Assembly (NCBI GenBank): GCA_964412235.1
Contig: CAYPNT010000022.1
Location: 1 to 35,322, forward strand
From: JAYZQT01 sp964412235
GTDB taxonomy: Bacteria; Pseudomonadota; Alphaproteobacteria; MPNO01; UBA830
Direction of reading: 5' to 3'
Length of the DNA: 35,322 nucleotides
Each line of letters begins with the position of its first letter. Positions within the stretch are counted from its first letter, which is position 1. Made by a program: the position numbers and the translations under genes. Of the stretch, positions 8,139-17,882 are shown one piece after another. The notes beneath the pieces were generated by a model. The model had not been told where the DNA came from, searched no databases, and worked only from the letters and a program-made list of their open reading frames with translations.

Positions 8139-9289
8139 TCTGCACCATCCGGAGTTTCTTTGTCCAAATATTCTGATTTGGTGGACTGGGGCGGTTTTAA
8201 TATTTTTTCAACCTCATCAACGACCCGTGATGCGGCGTTATTACCACCAATTGAGTGTGCCGCACCCGCTGCGGCCTCTGCAATTTCTGGGGTTTGTACA
8301 AGGCGTGTAAGATGGGTTGCCACCGTTTCCGGCGTGAAAGAATCGTTGGTTATTAACCAGCCGGCACCAGCGGCTTCAATTGAACGGGCGTTTGCTGTTT
8401 GGTGATCGTCAGTAGCGTTTGGATACGGCACGAGAATAGATGGTCGCCCTGTTTCCGCCAGTTCCGCTACAGTGGAAGCACCAGACCGTGTTATAACTAT
8501 ATGGGCTGCCCCCATAAGCTGTGGCACATTATCAAAAAACGTCTTTAATTCAACCGACACCCCTGCTTGCCGGTATTGTTCTTCGACAGACTTTATATCC
8601 TCTGACCGGCATTGTTGCGTAATGTAAAACCGTTGCCTCAAATTCTCGGGTATTGTGGTAAACGCCCTGGGGATCACCTCGCTAAATATTTTTGCACCTT
8701 GGCTACCTCCGAGTATTAAAACACGAAGTCTTTCGTTTTGGCACTGCAGTTTGGGATATCCGTGATCTCTTATATCTGTAAACGCGCTTCTAACCGGGTT
8801 CCCAGTATTTATAACTCGGTCTTCTAATTCGGGCGCTAGACCAATTGTTTGAGTGAAGGATGTAGCAATTCCAGACGCCCGTTTAGCAACTAATCTATTA
8901 GCCCTGCCGACCACGGCATTTTGTTCGTGAATTATATACGGTAGACGAGAGATGGCGGCTGCTATCATAGTCGGCACAGTCGGGTATCCGCCAAAACCGA
9001 TTACCAATTTTGACTGGAATTTTCTGAATAACTGTTGTGTCTGAAAAATTCCGACACCTATCGAAATCATTCCATTGATCTTCGTTAAAAGTCCACCGCG
9101 TATGGAGGATGTATTAACCCGGTGCACAGGCGCAGTTTCCAAATCAATTCCTAAATCAGCGCCTCGTTTATCCGTTATTAATGAAATAGTGTATTTACGA
9201 CGTATCAATTCCTCTGCAACAGCGATTGCTGGAAATATGTGGCCACCGGTACCGCCCGCTGTAAGCATTATATGGCTTCCTGTATTCAT
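8135..9289 (-). CDS. murG: lipid II synthase MurG (undecaprenyl-PP-MurNAc-pentapeptide GlcNAc transferase)
   Basis: MurG is the membrane-associated GT-B glycosyltransferase that adds GlcNAc to lipid I on the cytoplasmic face. The 384-aa protein has the N-terminal GGTGGHIFPAIAVAEEL loop, VIGFGGYPTVP (acceptor site), IHEQNAVVGRANRL, the second glycine loop LILGGSQGAKIFSE, and the donor-binding block ITRSGASTVAELAETGRPS followed by PYPNATDDHQTANA. The ATG overlaps the ftsW stop by 4 bases, and the stop overlaps the murC start by 4 bases. It ends with a short polar tail that varies among family members. Confidence 0.98.
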   Translation of the reverse strand: MNTGSHIMLTAGGTGGHIFPAIAVAEELIRRKYTISLITDKRGADLGIDLETAPVHRVNTSSIRGGLLTKINGMISIGVGIFQTQQLFRKFQSKLVIGFGGYPTVPTMIAAAISRLPYIIHEQNAVVGRANRLVAKRASGIATSFTQTIGLAPELEDRVINTGNPVRSAFTDIRDHGYPKLQCQNERLRVLILGGSQGAKIFSEVIPRAFTTIPENLRQRFYITQQCRSEDIKSVEEQYRQAGVSVELKTFFDNVPQLMGAAHIVITRSGASTVAELAETGRPSILVPYPNATDDHQTANARSIEAAGAGWLITNDSFTPETVATHLTRLVQTPEIAEAAAGAAHSIGGNNAASRVVDEVEKILKPPQSTKSEYLDKETPDGAE

Positions 9290-10410
9290 TTAAGGACGCT
9301 CGGATCAACGCGTTTTCGCGTGAGCGCTAACAAAAACCCCATGCATAGTCCCATCGCTACTAACGACGAACCTCCATAAGACACGAAGGGCAGTGTCATT
9401 CCTTTCGTCGGTATCAGCCTCAGTGTAGAACTCATATTGATCACGGCTTGCAAGCCAAACTGAATTAGAAGCCCCGACGTTGCGAGTAAAATGAATAAAT
9501 CCGTTTCCTGAAGGGCTCGTGCAAGCCCCCTCAGGACAATGAAGCTGAACAAACCGACAATTATTAGACAGACAAACAAACCAAATTCCTCGCCGGCGAC
9601 AGCAAAAACGAAATCCGAATGTGCGTCGGGTAACACCTCCTTTACAGTTCCTTCACCTGGCCCCACGCCAAACCAACCACCGTTCATAAATGCTTCCAGT
9701 GACCTATCTACTTGATAGCTGTCGCCTGTGGATCGATCAAAAAATTGATTAATTCGGCCGGAGACGTGTGGCAGAGTAAGATAAGCAACAATTAATCCGG
9801 CGAATCCACCTAAAAACAAGAGTGCAGCCCAATAGAGGGGCAAACCCGCAAGAAAAAATTGAAAAGCCCAAACGGCAGAAATCACAACAGTCATTCCAAT
9901 ATCGGGCTGGATCAATAGCATTGTAGTTATTAAACAAAACAATATGGTCGATAAGACATTTGCGTGTGGTAAGGTTTTTGCGCGGGCTGAAGAAAACAAC
10001 CACGCCGCGACAACCGCGAATGCAGGTTTGATAAATTCAGAGGGTTGTATTGAGAGCGGCCCTACGGGCAACCAACGCTGCGCCCCTTTTGTTTCTGAGC
10101 CGAAAACAAACGTCAGAAATACCAAAAAAGAAAATATTGTGAGACTAGTTAAGGCTGCCCGCAAAACTCCTCTTGGTGACAAAAGAGAGACACTGAGTAA
10201 TAGAGCCAACGCAATTGGTATGTACACCAGTTGGCGGCGGGCAAAATACAAATAGTCATATTGATAATGCTCTGCGACGGCTGGACTTGCCGCGAACGCC
10301 ATTATGACACCGAAGACTATTAGCGTGCCGATTGCGGTTAAAGTCCACCGGTCAACTGTCCACCACCAGCGACCCAAGACAGAAGTGTCGGAGCGGGCGA
10401 AGACTGTCAT
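9286..10410 (-). CDS. ftsW: SEDS-family septal glycosyltransferase FtsW
   Basis: FtsW is the polytopic inner-membrane peptidoglycan polymerase that works with FtsI at the septum. The 374-aa protein has about ten hydrophobic segments. The SEDS signature regions are present: GAQRWLPVGPLSIQPSEFIKPA, which is the E/KP region after TM4 (given here as two adjoining pieces, GAQRWLPVGPLS and IQPSEFIKPA), GPGEGTVKEVLPDAHSDF, FAVAGEEFGL, and PTKGMTLPFVSYGGSS near the end. The acidic residue in the GEGTVKE/DAHSDF loop is where the catalytic Asp lies in characterised SEDS proteins. It sits between murD and murG with 4-base overlaps on both sides, as is common in alphaproteobacteria. Confidence 0.96.
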   Translation of the reverse strand: MTVFARSDTSVLGRWWWTVDRWTLTAIGTLIVFGVIMAFAASPAVAEHYQYDYLYFARRQLVYIPIALALLLSVSLLSPRGVLRAALTSLTIFSFLVFLTFVFGSETKGAQRWLPVGPLSIQPSEFIKPAFAVVAAWLFSSARAKTLPHANVLSTILFCLITTMLLIQPDIGMTVVISAVWAFQFFLAGLPLYWAALLFLGGFAGLIVAYLTLPHVSGRINQFFDRSTGDSYQVDRSLEAFMNGGWFGVGPGEGTVKEVLPDAHSDFVFAVAGEEFGLFVCLIIVGLFSFIVLRGLARALQETDLFILLATSGLLIQFGLQAVINMSSTLRLIPTKGMTLPFVSYGGSSLVAMGLCMGFLLALTRKRVDPSVLK

Positions 10411-11789
10411 TCGTTTACACCTAATATTATAGTTTTTACGAGTTCTCGGAAATGATTGCCTCTCTTTTCAAAGTTTAGATACTGATCAAAGGAAGCGCAT
10501 GCCGGAGAAAATAAAATAATTGGATGTTCACTGTTGGCATGTGCCGCTGCATCTCGAGCTTGCTCGACAGCTAATTTTAATAAACCAGAGTTTGTATTCG
10601 GCACCCCACGTTGCGTGAGTGTCTCGGAAAAATCATCTGCCGCGTCTCCGATTAGGAAGGCATGGCGCACGCGATTTAGGTAGGGAAATGTTTGCTTTAA
10701 CCCGTCCTGTTTGGAAACGCCACCGGCAATCCAATAAATATTGGTGTGGGTGGATAAAGCACGTGCAGTGGAATGTCCGTTGGTCGCTTTAGAGTCATTT
10801 ATGCATCGAATTCCGCGACATTCACCAATTGTTTCGAGTCGGTGTGGTAGGCCCGGGAAGGTATTAAAAAACATCTCTATTTTTTCAGCCGGTATCTTAA
10901 ATTCCTGCAAGACAGCCCACGCGGCGGCAGCATTCTGCCAATTGTGTGAACCTTTCAGGGTATTGATACTCGAGAGGTCCACTTGGTTTTTTTCTTTGTC
11001 GTGAAGAATGCTCTCTCGAACGTAGATACCATTTGCGACTTGCCTCTCCGTGGAGACTGGAATTACGCTCCAGTTTTTTTCCGTATTTAGTTCTTTCCAC
11101 ACCTGGTGACCATACGGATCATCGACGCCGATGATTGCGAGCTGTTTTTTAGAAGCAGCGTTTCTGAATATTTGTTTCTTGGCTGTAAAATAGGCACTCA
11201 TGTTTCCGTGCCGGTCAAGGTGGTCAGGTGTGATGTTTAAAAGGACAGCAATGTCGAATATTGCATCCCGGGTCAGGTCAAGTTGATAGGATGAAAGCTC
11301 AAGAATAATTGTGTCATTTTGAAAAGCGGGTTTTAAGTTTAAAGCAGGTGGGCCAAAATTACCGCCTAGTTGGACGGAAAGGTTGGCTTCTTTCAGTACG
11401 TGATGAATAAGCGACGCGGTAGTTGACTTTCCATTTGTGCCTGTAATCCCAATAAATTTTGCTTCGAAGATATTTTCTTGTATTAGTTCAATATCACCAA
11501 TTATGGGCCTTCCGGCAGACTGGGCGGCCTTAACCACCGGATGAGGTTTCGGATATTTTAGTGGGACACCCGGGCTGAGGATAAGGGCATCTATTTCTTT
11601 CCAGCTGGCGGTGTCTGGATGTTCTAAGGGGATTTTTTCTCTAGCCGCTTTGTGTCGCGCTTCCTCGCTATCATCCCACGCAGTTACAGACGCGCCACCG
11701 GCGATTAACGCTTGTGCGGTTGCGCAACCGGATGTGCCAAGGCCAAATACTCCAATGTGTTGTGAGGATCGAGAGGTGACAGGGATCAT
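10407..11789 (-). CDS. murD: UDP-N-acetylmuramoyl-L-alanine--D-glutamate ligase MurD
   Basis: MurD adds D-glutamate to UDP-MurNAc-L-Ala in the cytoplasm. The 460-aa product has an N-terminal Rossmann region (HIGVFGLGTSGCATAQAL), LILSPGVPL, the P-loop ITGTNGKSTTASLI (about 123-136), GGNFGPPAL, ELSSYQLD, LNITPDHLDRHG, SHNWQNAAAAW, LPHRLE and NDSKATN followed by WIAGGVSKQDG, all typical of MurD. The ATG at 11789 is 9 bases after the mraY stop; the stop overlaps ftsW by 4 bases. Use of D-glutamate here links this operon to the possible D-glutamate-related genes further right, but no direct connection is shown. Confidence 0.97.
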   Translation of the reverse strand: MIPVTSRSSQHIGVFGLGTSGCATAQALIAGGASVTAWDDSEEARHKAAREKIPLEHPDTASWKEIDALILSPGVPLKYPKPHPVVKAAQSAGRPIIGDIELIQENIFEAKFIGITGTNGKSTTASLIHHVLKEANLSVQLGGNFGPPALNLKPAFQNDTIILELSSYQLDLTRDAIFDIAVLLNITPDHLDRHGNMSAYFTAKKQIFRNAASKKQLAIIGVDDPYGHQVWKELNTEKNWSVIPVSTERQVANGIYVRESILHDKEKNQVDLSSINTLKGSHNWQNAAAAWAVLQEFKIPAEKIEMFFNTFPGLPHRLETIGECRGIRCINDSKATNGHSTARALSTHTNIYWIAGGVSKQDGLKQTFPYLNRVRHAFLIGDAADDFSETLTQRGVPNTNSGLLKLAVEQARDAAAHANSEHPIILFSPACASFDQYLNFEKRGNHFRELVKTIILGVNE

Positions 11790-11798
11790 TTGTTGTTG

Positions 11799-12887
11799 TT
11801 ACCTCAACTTCAAGGTGGCAAGGCCGATAAGAGCAAGAACTAGGGCGATTATCCAAAACCTAATTACGATAGTAGGTTCGGCCCAACCCTTCTGTTCAAA
11901 ATGGTGATGGAGCGGTGCCATGCGGAAAATGCGTTTGCCTGTTATTTTGAAAGATAGCACCTGAACTATTACTGAAACCGTTTCTAGTACGAATAGCCCA
12001 CCGATGATCGCAAGCACCATTTCATGCTTAGTAACAACGCTTACGGCACCAAGCGCTCCCCCAATCGCGAGTGAACCGGTATCACCCATAAATACCATTG
12101 CCGGTGGGGCGTTGAACCATAAGAAGCCGAGGCCAGCGCCGACTAACGCCCCGCAGAAGACTGCTAGTTCTCCTGCGCCCCGAACAAAATGGATCTGTAA
12201 ATAATTTGAAAATACAAAATTGCCAACCATATACGCGATTAATGCAAAACAGCCAGCCGCAATCAGGGTAGGCATGATAGCAAGTCCATCTAGGCCATCC
12301 GTAAGGTTGACGGCATTTGAGGCGCCAACAATTACGAATACTCCCCATGGAACAATTAACCAACCCAAGGGTATTAAAACTTCTTTAAAAAAAGGTAACG
12401 CGAGGCCAGTTGCTAATGTCGGGTCTGCAATTTCTTTAATCCAAACAATAGCGATAGCCCCAATTACTATTTGCAAAGTTATTTTAATTCTGCCTTGCAA
12501 CCCCTTACTCGTGTTGTTGGTTATTTTTCTGTAGTCATCAAAAAAACCTATGATTCCTAGCCCGAAAGTTACAAATAGGACTACCCACAAATACTCATTA
12601 GTCAGATCCGCCCATAGCAACGTACCAACTCCGGTTGCTAAAAGAATCAACACGCCGCCCATAGTGGGGGTTCCCTTTTTTGTGACGAGGTGGGATTCTG
12701 GGCCATCTTCTCGAATCGGTTGACCTGATACTTGTTTGTTTTTCAGCCATCGTATAAGGGCCGGACCTAACAGGAAGCTCACAACCAGAGCGGTCATAAC
12801 CGCTCCTCCTGTGCGAAGGGTAATGTAACGAAATATATTGAATGCGCTTATGTCATCAGCAAATGGAAATAAGAGGTGGTACAGCAT
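11799..12887 (-). CDS. mraY: phospho-N-acetylmuramoyl-pentapeptide transferase MraY
   Basis: MraY moves phospho-MurNAc-pentapeptide from UDP to undecaprenyl phosphate, making lipid I in the inner membrane. The 362-aa protein has about ten membrane segments. The diagnostic motifs are KKGTPTMGGVLIL, GFFDDYRKI (catalytic Asp pair), NAVNLTDGLDGLA, FMGDTGSLAIGGALG and the HHHFE motif (MAPLHHHFEQKGW). Its length equals the usual 360 aa. The ATG has GGGGGTAAAG upstream. It follows murF by 18 bases and precedes murD by 9 bases. Confidence 0.98.
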   Translation of the reverse strand: MLYHLLFPFADDISAFNIFRYITLRTGGAVMTALVVSFLLGPALIRWLKNKQVSGQPIREDGPESHLVTKKGTPTMGGVLILLATGVGTLLWADLTNEYLWVVLFVTFGLGIIGFFDDYRKITNNTSKGLQGRIKITLQIVIGAIAIVWIKEIADPTLATGLALPFFKEVLIPLGWLIVPWGVFVIVGASNAVNLTDGLDGLAIMPTLIAAGCFALIAYMVGNFVFSNYLQIHFVRGAGELAVFCGALVGAGLGFLWFNAPPAMVFMGDTGSLAIGGALGAVSVVTKHEMVLAIIGGLFVLETVSVIVQVLSFKITGKRIFRMAPLHHHFEQKGWAEPTIVIRFWIIALVLALIGLATLKLR

Positions 12888-12905
12888 AGGTTGAGCTTTA
12901 CCCCC

Positions 12906-14327
12906 TTAGTCGCAATTTAAGGCACGAGGGTGTGCCTCTCGTGTTATTAGTGCGTCTACAATCCTCCCCATTTCCATCGCGTTTGATGCTTTTACCGAAA
13001 CCACGTCACCAGCATTCAATGTTTTTACTATGCTCGGCAATAGGTCTTCTGCTGTATCTGTATGTCCGCCAAGACATGCAGAATCTAATATTTCCGCTAA
13101 TGCCGCCATTTCTGGTCCAACCAGCAATACGTTATCGATAGAGTATTCCTTGATGTGCTCGATTAGTCCTACATGCGCTGCTCGTGAGGTCTTTCCAAGT
13201 TCTAGCATGTCCCCAAGGACTGCAATCCGTCGACCTCCTTCGGGTTGAATTTGCCCCAAAGTTTCTAGCGCGGCTTTCATCGATGTGGGGTTGGCGTTGT
13301 ATGAATCGTCTATTAATTTAATAGTTCCCCCATTCCAAGGTAAAACGTGGATCATACCGCGCCCCGGAAGGGCGGGTAGGGAATCGAGGGCCGCGGCGGC
13401 AGCGGTTAGATCACCGCCAAGGGCGATAGTCGCCGCCAATACTGCCAAGCTATTTGACGTCCAATTTATGCCGGGTTGTCCGACTCTATAGCGTATGGTT
13501 TGGCCGAGCCATGCGGCCTCTACCACAGTTCCGTTCGGACTTGTTTCATATTCTATTAGGCGAAGGTCTGCGTCAGCATGACTGCCAAAGCTAATTACCT
13601 TTGCTGCTCCCGATGTTAAAGCCGTTGAGCAAAGTAAGTTGAAGTGCTCCGCGTCTCGGTCGATTATCGCTATTCCTTCTTTAAGCCCTTTAAAAATTTC
13701 AGATTTTGCTCGAGCAATATCCTCTAGGGATTCAAAGAACTGCATATGTGCTGGCGCGACCGCTGTCACAATTGCTACATCCGGTCGGACGAGAGCAGTG
13801 AGCGGAATTATTTCCCCCGGATGGTTCATTCCAATTTCAAAAATTCCGAATTTTGTTGATTTAGGGGTACGGGCAAGAGACAGTGGTACTCCCCAGTGGT
13901 TATTGAGACTGCTTTTACTTGCACATGTTTCTCCTTGTTCGGAAAGAACGTGAGCGAGTGCCTCTTTTGTGCTGGTTTTCCCAATGCTGCCCGTAATTGC
14001 TGTTATCTTCGCTTTGGTTCTGCGGCGTGCTGCTTCGGCCAGTAGACCTAATGCTTGGAGTGTGTCTGGAACGAGGAGGCCAGGATTATTTCCAAGAGTG
14101 TCCGCGGATTCGTTCGTGACGACAGCTGCTACTGCGCCAGCATTGAACGCTGCAGGCACAAACGAATGTCCGTCGTAATTTGGTCCGGAGATGGCGACAA
14201 ATAAATCCCCTTTTTCCAGCGTCCGAGTATCTATCGAAACACCATCAGCTGACCAATTACCTCTCACGTCGCCTCTGGTTATTTTCGCCGCATCTTTTGC
14301 GGTCCAGAGGGGTAAAGCGCTGTTCAT
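12906..14327 (-). CDS. murF: UDP-MurNAc-tripeptide--D-alanyl-D-alanine ligase MurF
   Basis: MurF attaches the D-Ala-D-Ala made by Ddl to UDP-MurNAc-tripeptide, finishing the cytoplasmic pentapeptide. The 473-aa protein has the MurF N-terminal domain (SIDTRTLEKGDLFVAI, GHSFVPAAF), the P-loop ITGSIGKTSTKEAL (about 107-120), SSLNNHWGVPLSLAR, EIGMNHPGEI, the DDSYNANPTSMKAAL block and RRIAVLGDMLELG, all specific to MurF. The start overlaps the murE stop as ATGA and has AGGGGGC 5 to 6 bases upstream. Confidence 0.97.
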   Translation of the reverse strand: MNSALPLWTAKDAAKITRGDVRGNWSADGVSIDTRTLEKGDLFVAISGPNYDGHSFVPAAFNAGAVAAVVTNESADTLGNNPGLLVPDTLQALGLLAEAARRRTKAKITAITGSIGKTSTKEALAHVLSEQGETCASKSSLNNHWGVPLSLARTPKSTKFGIFEIGMNHPGEIIPLTALVRPDVAIVTAVAPAHMQFFESLEDIARAKSEIFKGLKEGIAIIDRDAEHFNLLCSTALTSGAAKVISFGSHADADLRLIEYETSPNGTVVEAAWLGQTIRYRVGQPGINWTSNSLAVLAATIALGGDLTAAAAALDSLPALPGRGMIHVLPWNGGTIKLIDDSYNANPTSMKAALETLGQIQPEGGRRIAVLGDMLELGKTSRAAHVGLIEHIKEYSIDNVLLVGPEMAALAEILDSACLGGHTDTAEDLLPSIVKTLNAGDVVSVKASNAMEMGRIVDALITREAHPRALNCD

Positions 14328-15778
14328 ACTGTGCCCCCTGCATCTTTTATTGCTTGTTGTGCGATTGCCAAATCGTCGAAGGGATACGAAGTTTCGCCAA
14401 TGGTTTGCGTTTTTTCGTGACCCTTTCCCGCAATTATGAGCACGTCATCCTGCTCCAATAAGGAAATAGCTTCCACGATGGCGGATGCACGGTTGCCTAT
14501 TTCATAAGCACCGTTCGCGGTTGCCATAATTTCCGCTCGAATTTTTGCTGGATCGTCTGAACGAGGGTTGTCATCAGTGATAATTGTAACGTCCGCGTTT
14601 TTGACTGATACTTCGCCCATCAACGGCCGTTTTGTGGGGTCTCGTTCCCCGCCGCATCCTATAACAATTAATATGCGCCCGTTTGTGTATTCACGTGTCG
14701 CCGTCAAGACTTTTTCAACGGCATCAGGCGTGTGCGCGTAATCTACATATACTTTTCCCCCTGAAAGTTGTCCGGCTAACTGCATTCTCCCCGGCACACA
14801 ATCTAACCTTGCCAGCGCTGCAATGACATTGTTCGCGTCTTCGCCACACGCTATTGCTAGACCGGCGGCACAGAGGACATTATATGATTGGAACATGCCT
14901 AAAAGCGGTATATCTACATCATAATTTTTCCCCATTACGGCAAGCTGTAACCGCACACCAAGTTTTGTCGGTCTTGCCGTTTTTAGAGTAAGATCTTTTC
15001 CCTTTTTCCCGTACGTTAACTTTTGCCCGTCGAACGCATTTGAAATGATTGGATATTCTGGATTATCAGCATTTAATATCGCGGTCGCTGTAGGTGGGAG
15101 GATGTCAGAAAATAGTCGTACTTTTGTGCTGAGATAGCTTCTCGCGTCGCCGTGATAATCTAAGTGGTCATGAGAGAAGTTCGTGAACCCCGCTGCGCTA
15201 AGTTTGACCCCATCTATTCGTTTTTGGTCCAATCCATGGCTTGATGCCTCTAGGACCACATGGGTAATCCCGGACTTGGTCAAGCTCGCAAGTGCGGAAT
15301 GAAGTGCAATAGGGTCCGGTGTGGTCAGATTTGGCATTTGGCTTGCATTGCCAGTTTGCAGCCCTAAGGTTCCTATACTGCTGGTTTTGTGACCCAAAAA
15401 ATTCCATATTTGATGAGTAAAATGTGTTACTGATGTTTTGCCATTGGTTCCCGTAACTGCTGCTATTATTGCCGGTTGAAATGAATAAAATTCTGATGCC
15501 ATATGCGCAAGGGCGGCCCGGGCATCCGGCGAAGTTGCCAGTGGCACACTTTTGGGAGCTTTTGTGCCTTCTGGGGCAAGTACGGCAGCGGCACCGTTGT
15601 TTATCGCATGGCCTATAAAATTGCGTCCATCAACCTTAATACCGGGTAGGGCCGCAAATAAATAACCGGGTCGTACTTTTCGCGAATCAGCGCTCAATCC
15701 AGTGATTTCTATGCTATCACTGTTGGGGGGTATCTTCACGCTTATTTGTGTTTCTGGTGCCATATCAATTAGTCGCAA
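14324..15778 (-). CDS. murE: UDP-MurNAc-L-Ala-D-Glu--meso-diaminopimelate ligase MurE
   Basis: MurE adds the third residue of the stem peptide. The 484-aa protein has ITGLSADSRKVRPGYLF, the P-loop VTGTNGKTSVTHF (about 109-121), LTTPDP, EASSHGLDQKR, NFSHDHLDYHG and VDYAHTPDAVEK. It also has DNPRSDDP, whose DNPR motif marks meso-diaminopimelate rather than lysine specificity, so the organism should have DAP-type peptidoglycan. Two starts are possible. TTG 15778 has GAGGG 7 bases upstream and overlaps ftsI by 14 bases. ATG 15763, one base after the ftsI stop, has no well-spaced site. I favour the TTG, with moderate certainty. Confidence 0.97.
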   Translation of the reverse strand: MRLIDMAPETQISVKIPPNSDSIEITGLSADSRKVRPGYLFAALPGIKVDGRNFIGHAINNGAAAVLAPEGTKAPKSVPLATSPDARAALAHMASEFYSFQPAIIAAVTGTNGKTSVTHFTHQIWNFLGHKTSSIGTLGLQTGNASQMPNLTTPDPIALHSALASLTKSGITHVVLEASSHGLDQKRIDGVKLSAAGFTNFSHDHLDYHGDARSYLSTKVRLFSDILPPTATAILNADNPEYPIISNAFDGQKLTYGKKGKDLTLKTARPTKLGVRLQLAVMGKNYDVDIPLLGMFQSYNVLCAAGLAIACGEDANNVIAALARLDCVPGRMQLAGQLSGGKVYVDYAHTPDAVEKVLTATREYTNGRILIVIGCGGERDPTKRPLMGEVSVKNADVTIITDDNPRSDDPAKIRAEIMATANGAYEIGNRASAIVEAISLLEQDDVLIIAGKGHEKTQTIGETSYPFDDLAIAQQAIKDAGGTV

Positions 15779-17480
15779 CGTCGCGCCCTCCGCCAGACTG
15801 TGACCTGCTTTTTAATGCTAACGTTCGTGCAGCAGAAACCTCATCCTCAATCGGTTTTAGAGCGAGAATGGGTGCTATACGACGGATTACCGCGCCGGCC
15901 ACTGGCGCTGCTACCCACCCACCAGTGGCGCGATAACCAGTGGCCTCATTACCTTTGGCTTCGTCTAACATTGTGAGCACGACAAATTGTGGACTATTCA
16001 TCGGAAATGCCGCGACAAATGAAGAGATAAGTGCTTTTTTCTTGTACCCTCTGTTAGACACCTTCTCCGCTGTTCCGGTTTTGCCTCCGACCAGATAACC
16101 CGGGACGGCTGCTTTGCCACCGGTACCTTTTTCCACGACTAGACGCATTAGGTGACGCATCTTCAGTGAGGTTTTCTTCGAAACTATCCGGTTCCCCCTT
16201 GTTGGGTGGTCCGGATGGCGCCGAATAATTGTGGGGGTTCTATATGTTCCACCGTTTATGATTGCCGAGACACCGGCCACTAAATGAAGCGGGCTAACAG
16301 CGAGTCCATGGCCGTATGATATTGTCATGTGGTTAATATCACGCCAGATTTTTGGCGGAATTGGGGCACCCGTTTCAAAAAGCTCGATTTGGACCGAATC
16401 CATCATGCCAAGTTGGGTTAGAAAGCGCTTATGACTTTCTTTTCCAACCTTCTGGGCCATTTTTACGGCGCCTATATTAGAGGAATACATAAAAATTTCT
16501 GGCACGGAAAGCCAACGTTTCTTGGCGTGATAATCGCGTATCGTGTATCGGTGTATTCGGATGGGCTTTGTAGCGTCGTACCTGTCGCGAAGTTTGATGT
16601 TGCCGATTTCTAATGCCATCGCGGTGGTGAAAATTTTGAATGTTGAGCCCATTTCATACACACCGTGCGAGGTTTTATTAAAGTGCGATAGCCTTGGAAC
16701 TGCATTGGCGCGATTTGGATCGAAACTCGGAAGGGATGCCATAGCTATAACCTCAGCAGTATTTGCATCCATAACCAGACCAGCACCACCTTTAGCACTA
16801 TATGAGTGCATCGCTTTGCTGATTTCCTGTTCCAGGACATGTTGTACACGCACATCTAATGCTAGGGATAGAGCTGTTTGACGGGTCCGTAGATCCTTAT
16901 CGAAATATCTTTCAACACCCGCGAGACCTTTATTATCGGGGTCTGTGTGACCGAGTGCATGCGCAGCTAAAGGCCCAAGCGGATATATGCGGCGTGTTTC
17001 GCGCTGAAAGTATAACGCCGGAATTCCTAGCCGGTTTACAGCATAATGTTGGTTTGGCGTTAATCGTCGTTTCAAATAGACAAACCCACGTTTCGACCTT
17101 AGCAATTTCTCGATTGCTTCCACGTTGATACTTGGGAGTGCGTTTTTTAGCTTTATAGCTGCTTGTTCTGGGTCAAGGATAAGCCGAGGGTGAGCATATA
17201 AAGATTGAGTATTCAGACTGGTAGCTAATAACACACCGTTGCGATCAACAATGTCGGCACGCCCCGTGTATTTTTCGTCCTTAGCAACACTTCTTGTATA
17301 GCGCGGCCCATCATCATGAGCAAAAATCGAAACTTTTATAACTCGAATTCCGATTAGTAGAAATGCAGCGGAAAATAGTGCCCCCGCTATTATAAGTCGG
17401 TTTCGACCAGTTTCTATCGCGGTCTTTCGGTCCCCTTCTATGCTTATTTTTTCTACCATCTTCGTTTTTGGCTCGTTCAC
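15765..17480 (-). CDS. ftsI: septal peptidoglycan transpeptidase FtsI (PBP3)
   Basis: FtsI is the class B penicillin-binding protein that cross-links septal wall in the periplasm. The 571-aa protein has a short cytoplasmic tail, one membrane anchor (IIAGALFSAAFLLIGIRVI, about 29-48), a dimerisation and pedestal region with RADIVDRNGVLLATSL, and a C-terminal transpeptidase domain. That domain carries the catalytic SxxK in GSTFKIFT, the SxN motif SSNIG and the KTGTAEK motif. The GTG at 17480 overlaps the ftsL stop by 4 bases. There is no PASTA domain. Its length and order match family norms. Confidence 0.97.
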   Translation of the reverse strand: MNEPKTKMVEKISIEGDRKTAIETGRNRLIIAGALFSAAFLLIGIRVIKVSIFAHDDGPRYTRSVAKDEKYTGRADIVDRNGVLLATSLNTQSLYAHPRLILDPEQAAIKLKNALPSINVEAIEKLLRSKRGFVYLKRRLTPNQHYAVNRLGIPALYFQRETRRIYPLGPLAAHALGHTDPDNKGLAGVERYFDKDLRTRQTALSLALDVRVQHVLEQEISKAMHSYSAKGGAGLVMDANTAEVIAMASLPSFDPNRANAVPRLSHFNKTSHGVYEMGSTFKIFTTAMALEIGNIKLRDRYDATKPIRIHRYTIRDYHAKKRWLSVPEIFMYSSNIGAVKMAQKVGKESHKRFLTQLGMMDSVQIELFETGAPIPPKIWRDINHMTISYGHGLAVSPLHLVAGVSAIINGGTYRTPTIIRRHPDHPTRGNRIVSKKTSLKMRHLMRLVVEKGTGGKAAVPGYLVGGKTGTAEKVSNRGYKKKALISSFVAAFPMNSPQFVVLTMLDEAKGNEATGYRATGGWVAAPVAGAVIRRIAPILALKPIEDEVSAARTLALKSRSQSGGGRDVATN

Positions 17481-17878
17481 TGATTTCTATTAAGCCTAAT
17501 TGCAGCTCTTTCTACCCAATCAGGATTTACAATCTTGTTTTTAACCGTGGGCTCCTTCGATGCGGCAGAAGTGGCAGCAATCCGGGGAACTTCTTTTTTG
17601 GTTGCCACTGCCTGTATTAGTTCATCCAATGTGACTGTTTGTGAGGCGCTGATGGTAACCAGGCCTAAGTACTCGCGGCTTAGGGCTTCGAGGCGGGCCG
17701 GTTCGTTAAGGAAACTCCATTCAGCCTGTAACACCTGTGCCGCATCCCGATCAGAAATGATCTCTATATTTAACGCATGCAGGCGGCCTTCAAGATCCCG
17801 AACAGCGTGCTTTACGGCGAACAGGCTAATTACAACGGCAATCCCTAAAACAGTCCAAAGTACGGTGGATTGACGCAT
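17477..17878 (-). CDS. ftsL: cell division protein FtsL
   Basis: FtsL is a small bitopic inner-membrane protein that, with FtsB-like partners, activates FtsW and FtsI. The 133-aa product has an N-terminal membrane segment (VLWTVLGIAVVISLFAV), then a heptad-like region (VRDLEGRLHALNIEII through LQAEWSFLNEPARLEALSRE, read in pieces) containing the family block LQAEWSFLNEPARLEALS, then a variable tail. The assignment relies on this block and on position between rsmH (4-base gap) and ftsI (4-base overlap), because FtsL proteins are poorly conserved. Confidence 0.9.
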   Translation of the reverse strand: MRQSTVLWTVLGIAVVISLFAVKHAVRDLEGRLHALNIEIISDRDAAQVLQAEWSFLNEPARLEALSREYLGLVTISASQTVTLDELIQAVATKKEVPRIAATSAASKEPTVKNKIVNPDWVERAAIRLNRNQ

Positions 17879-17882
17879 AAGC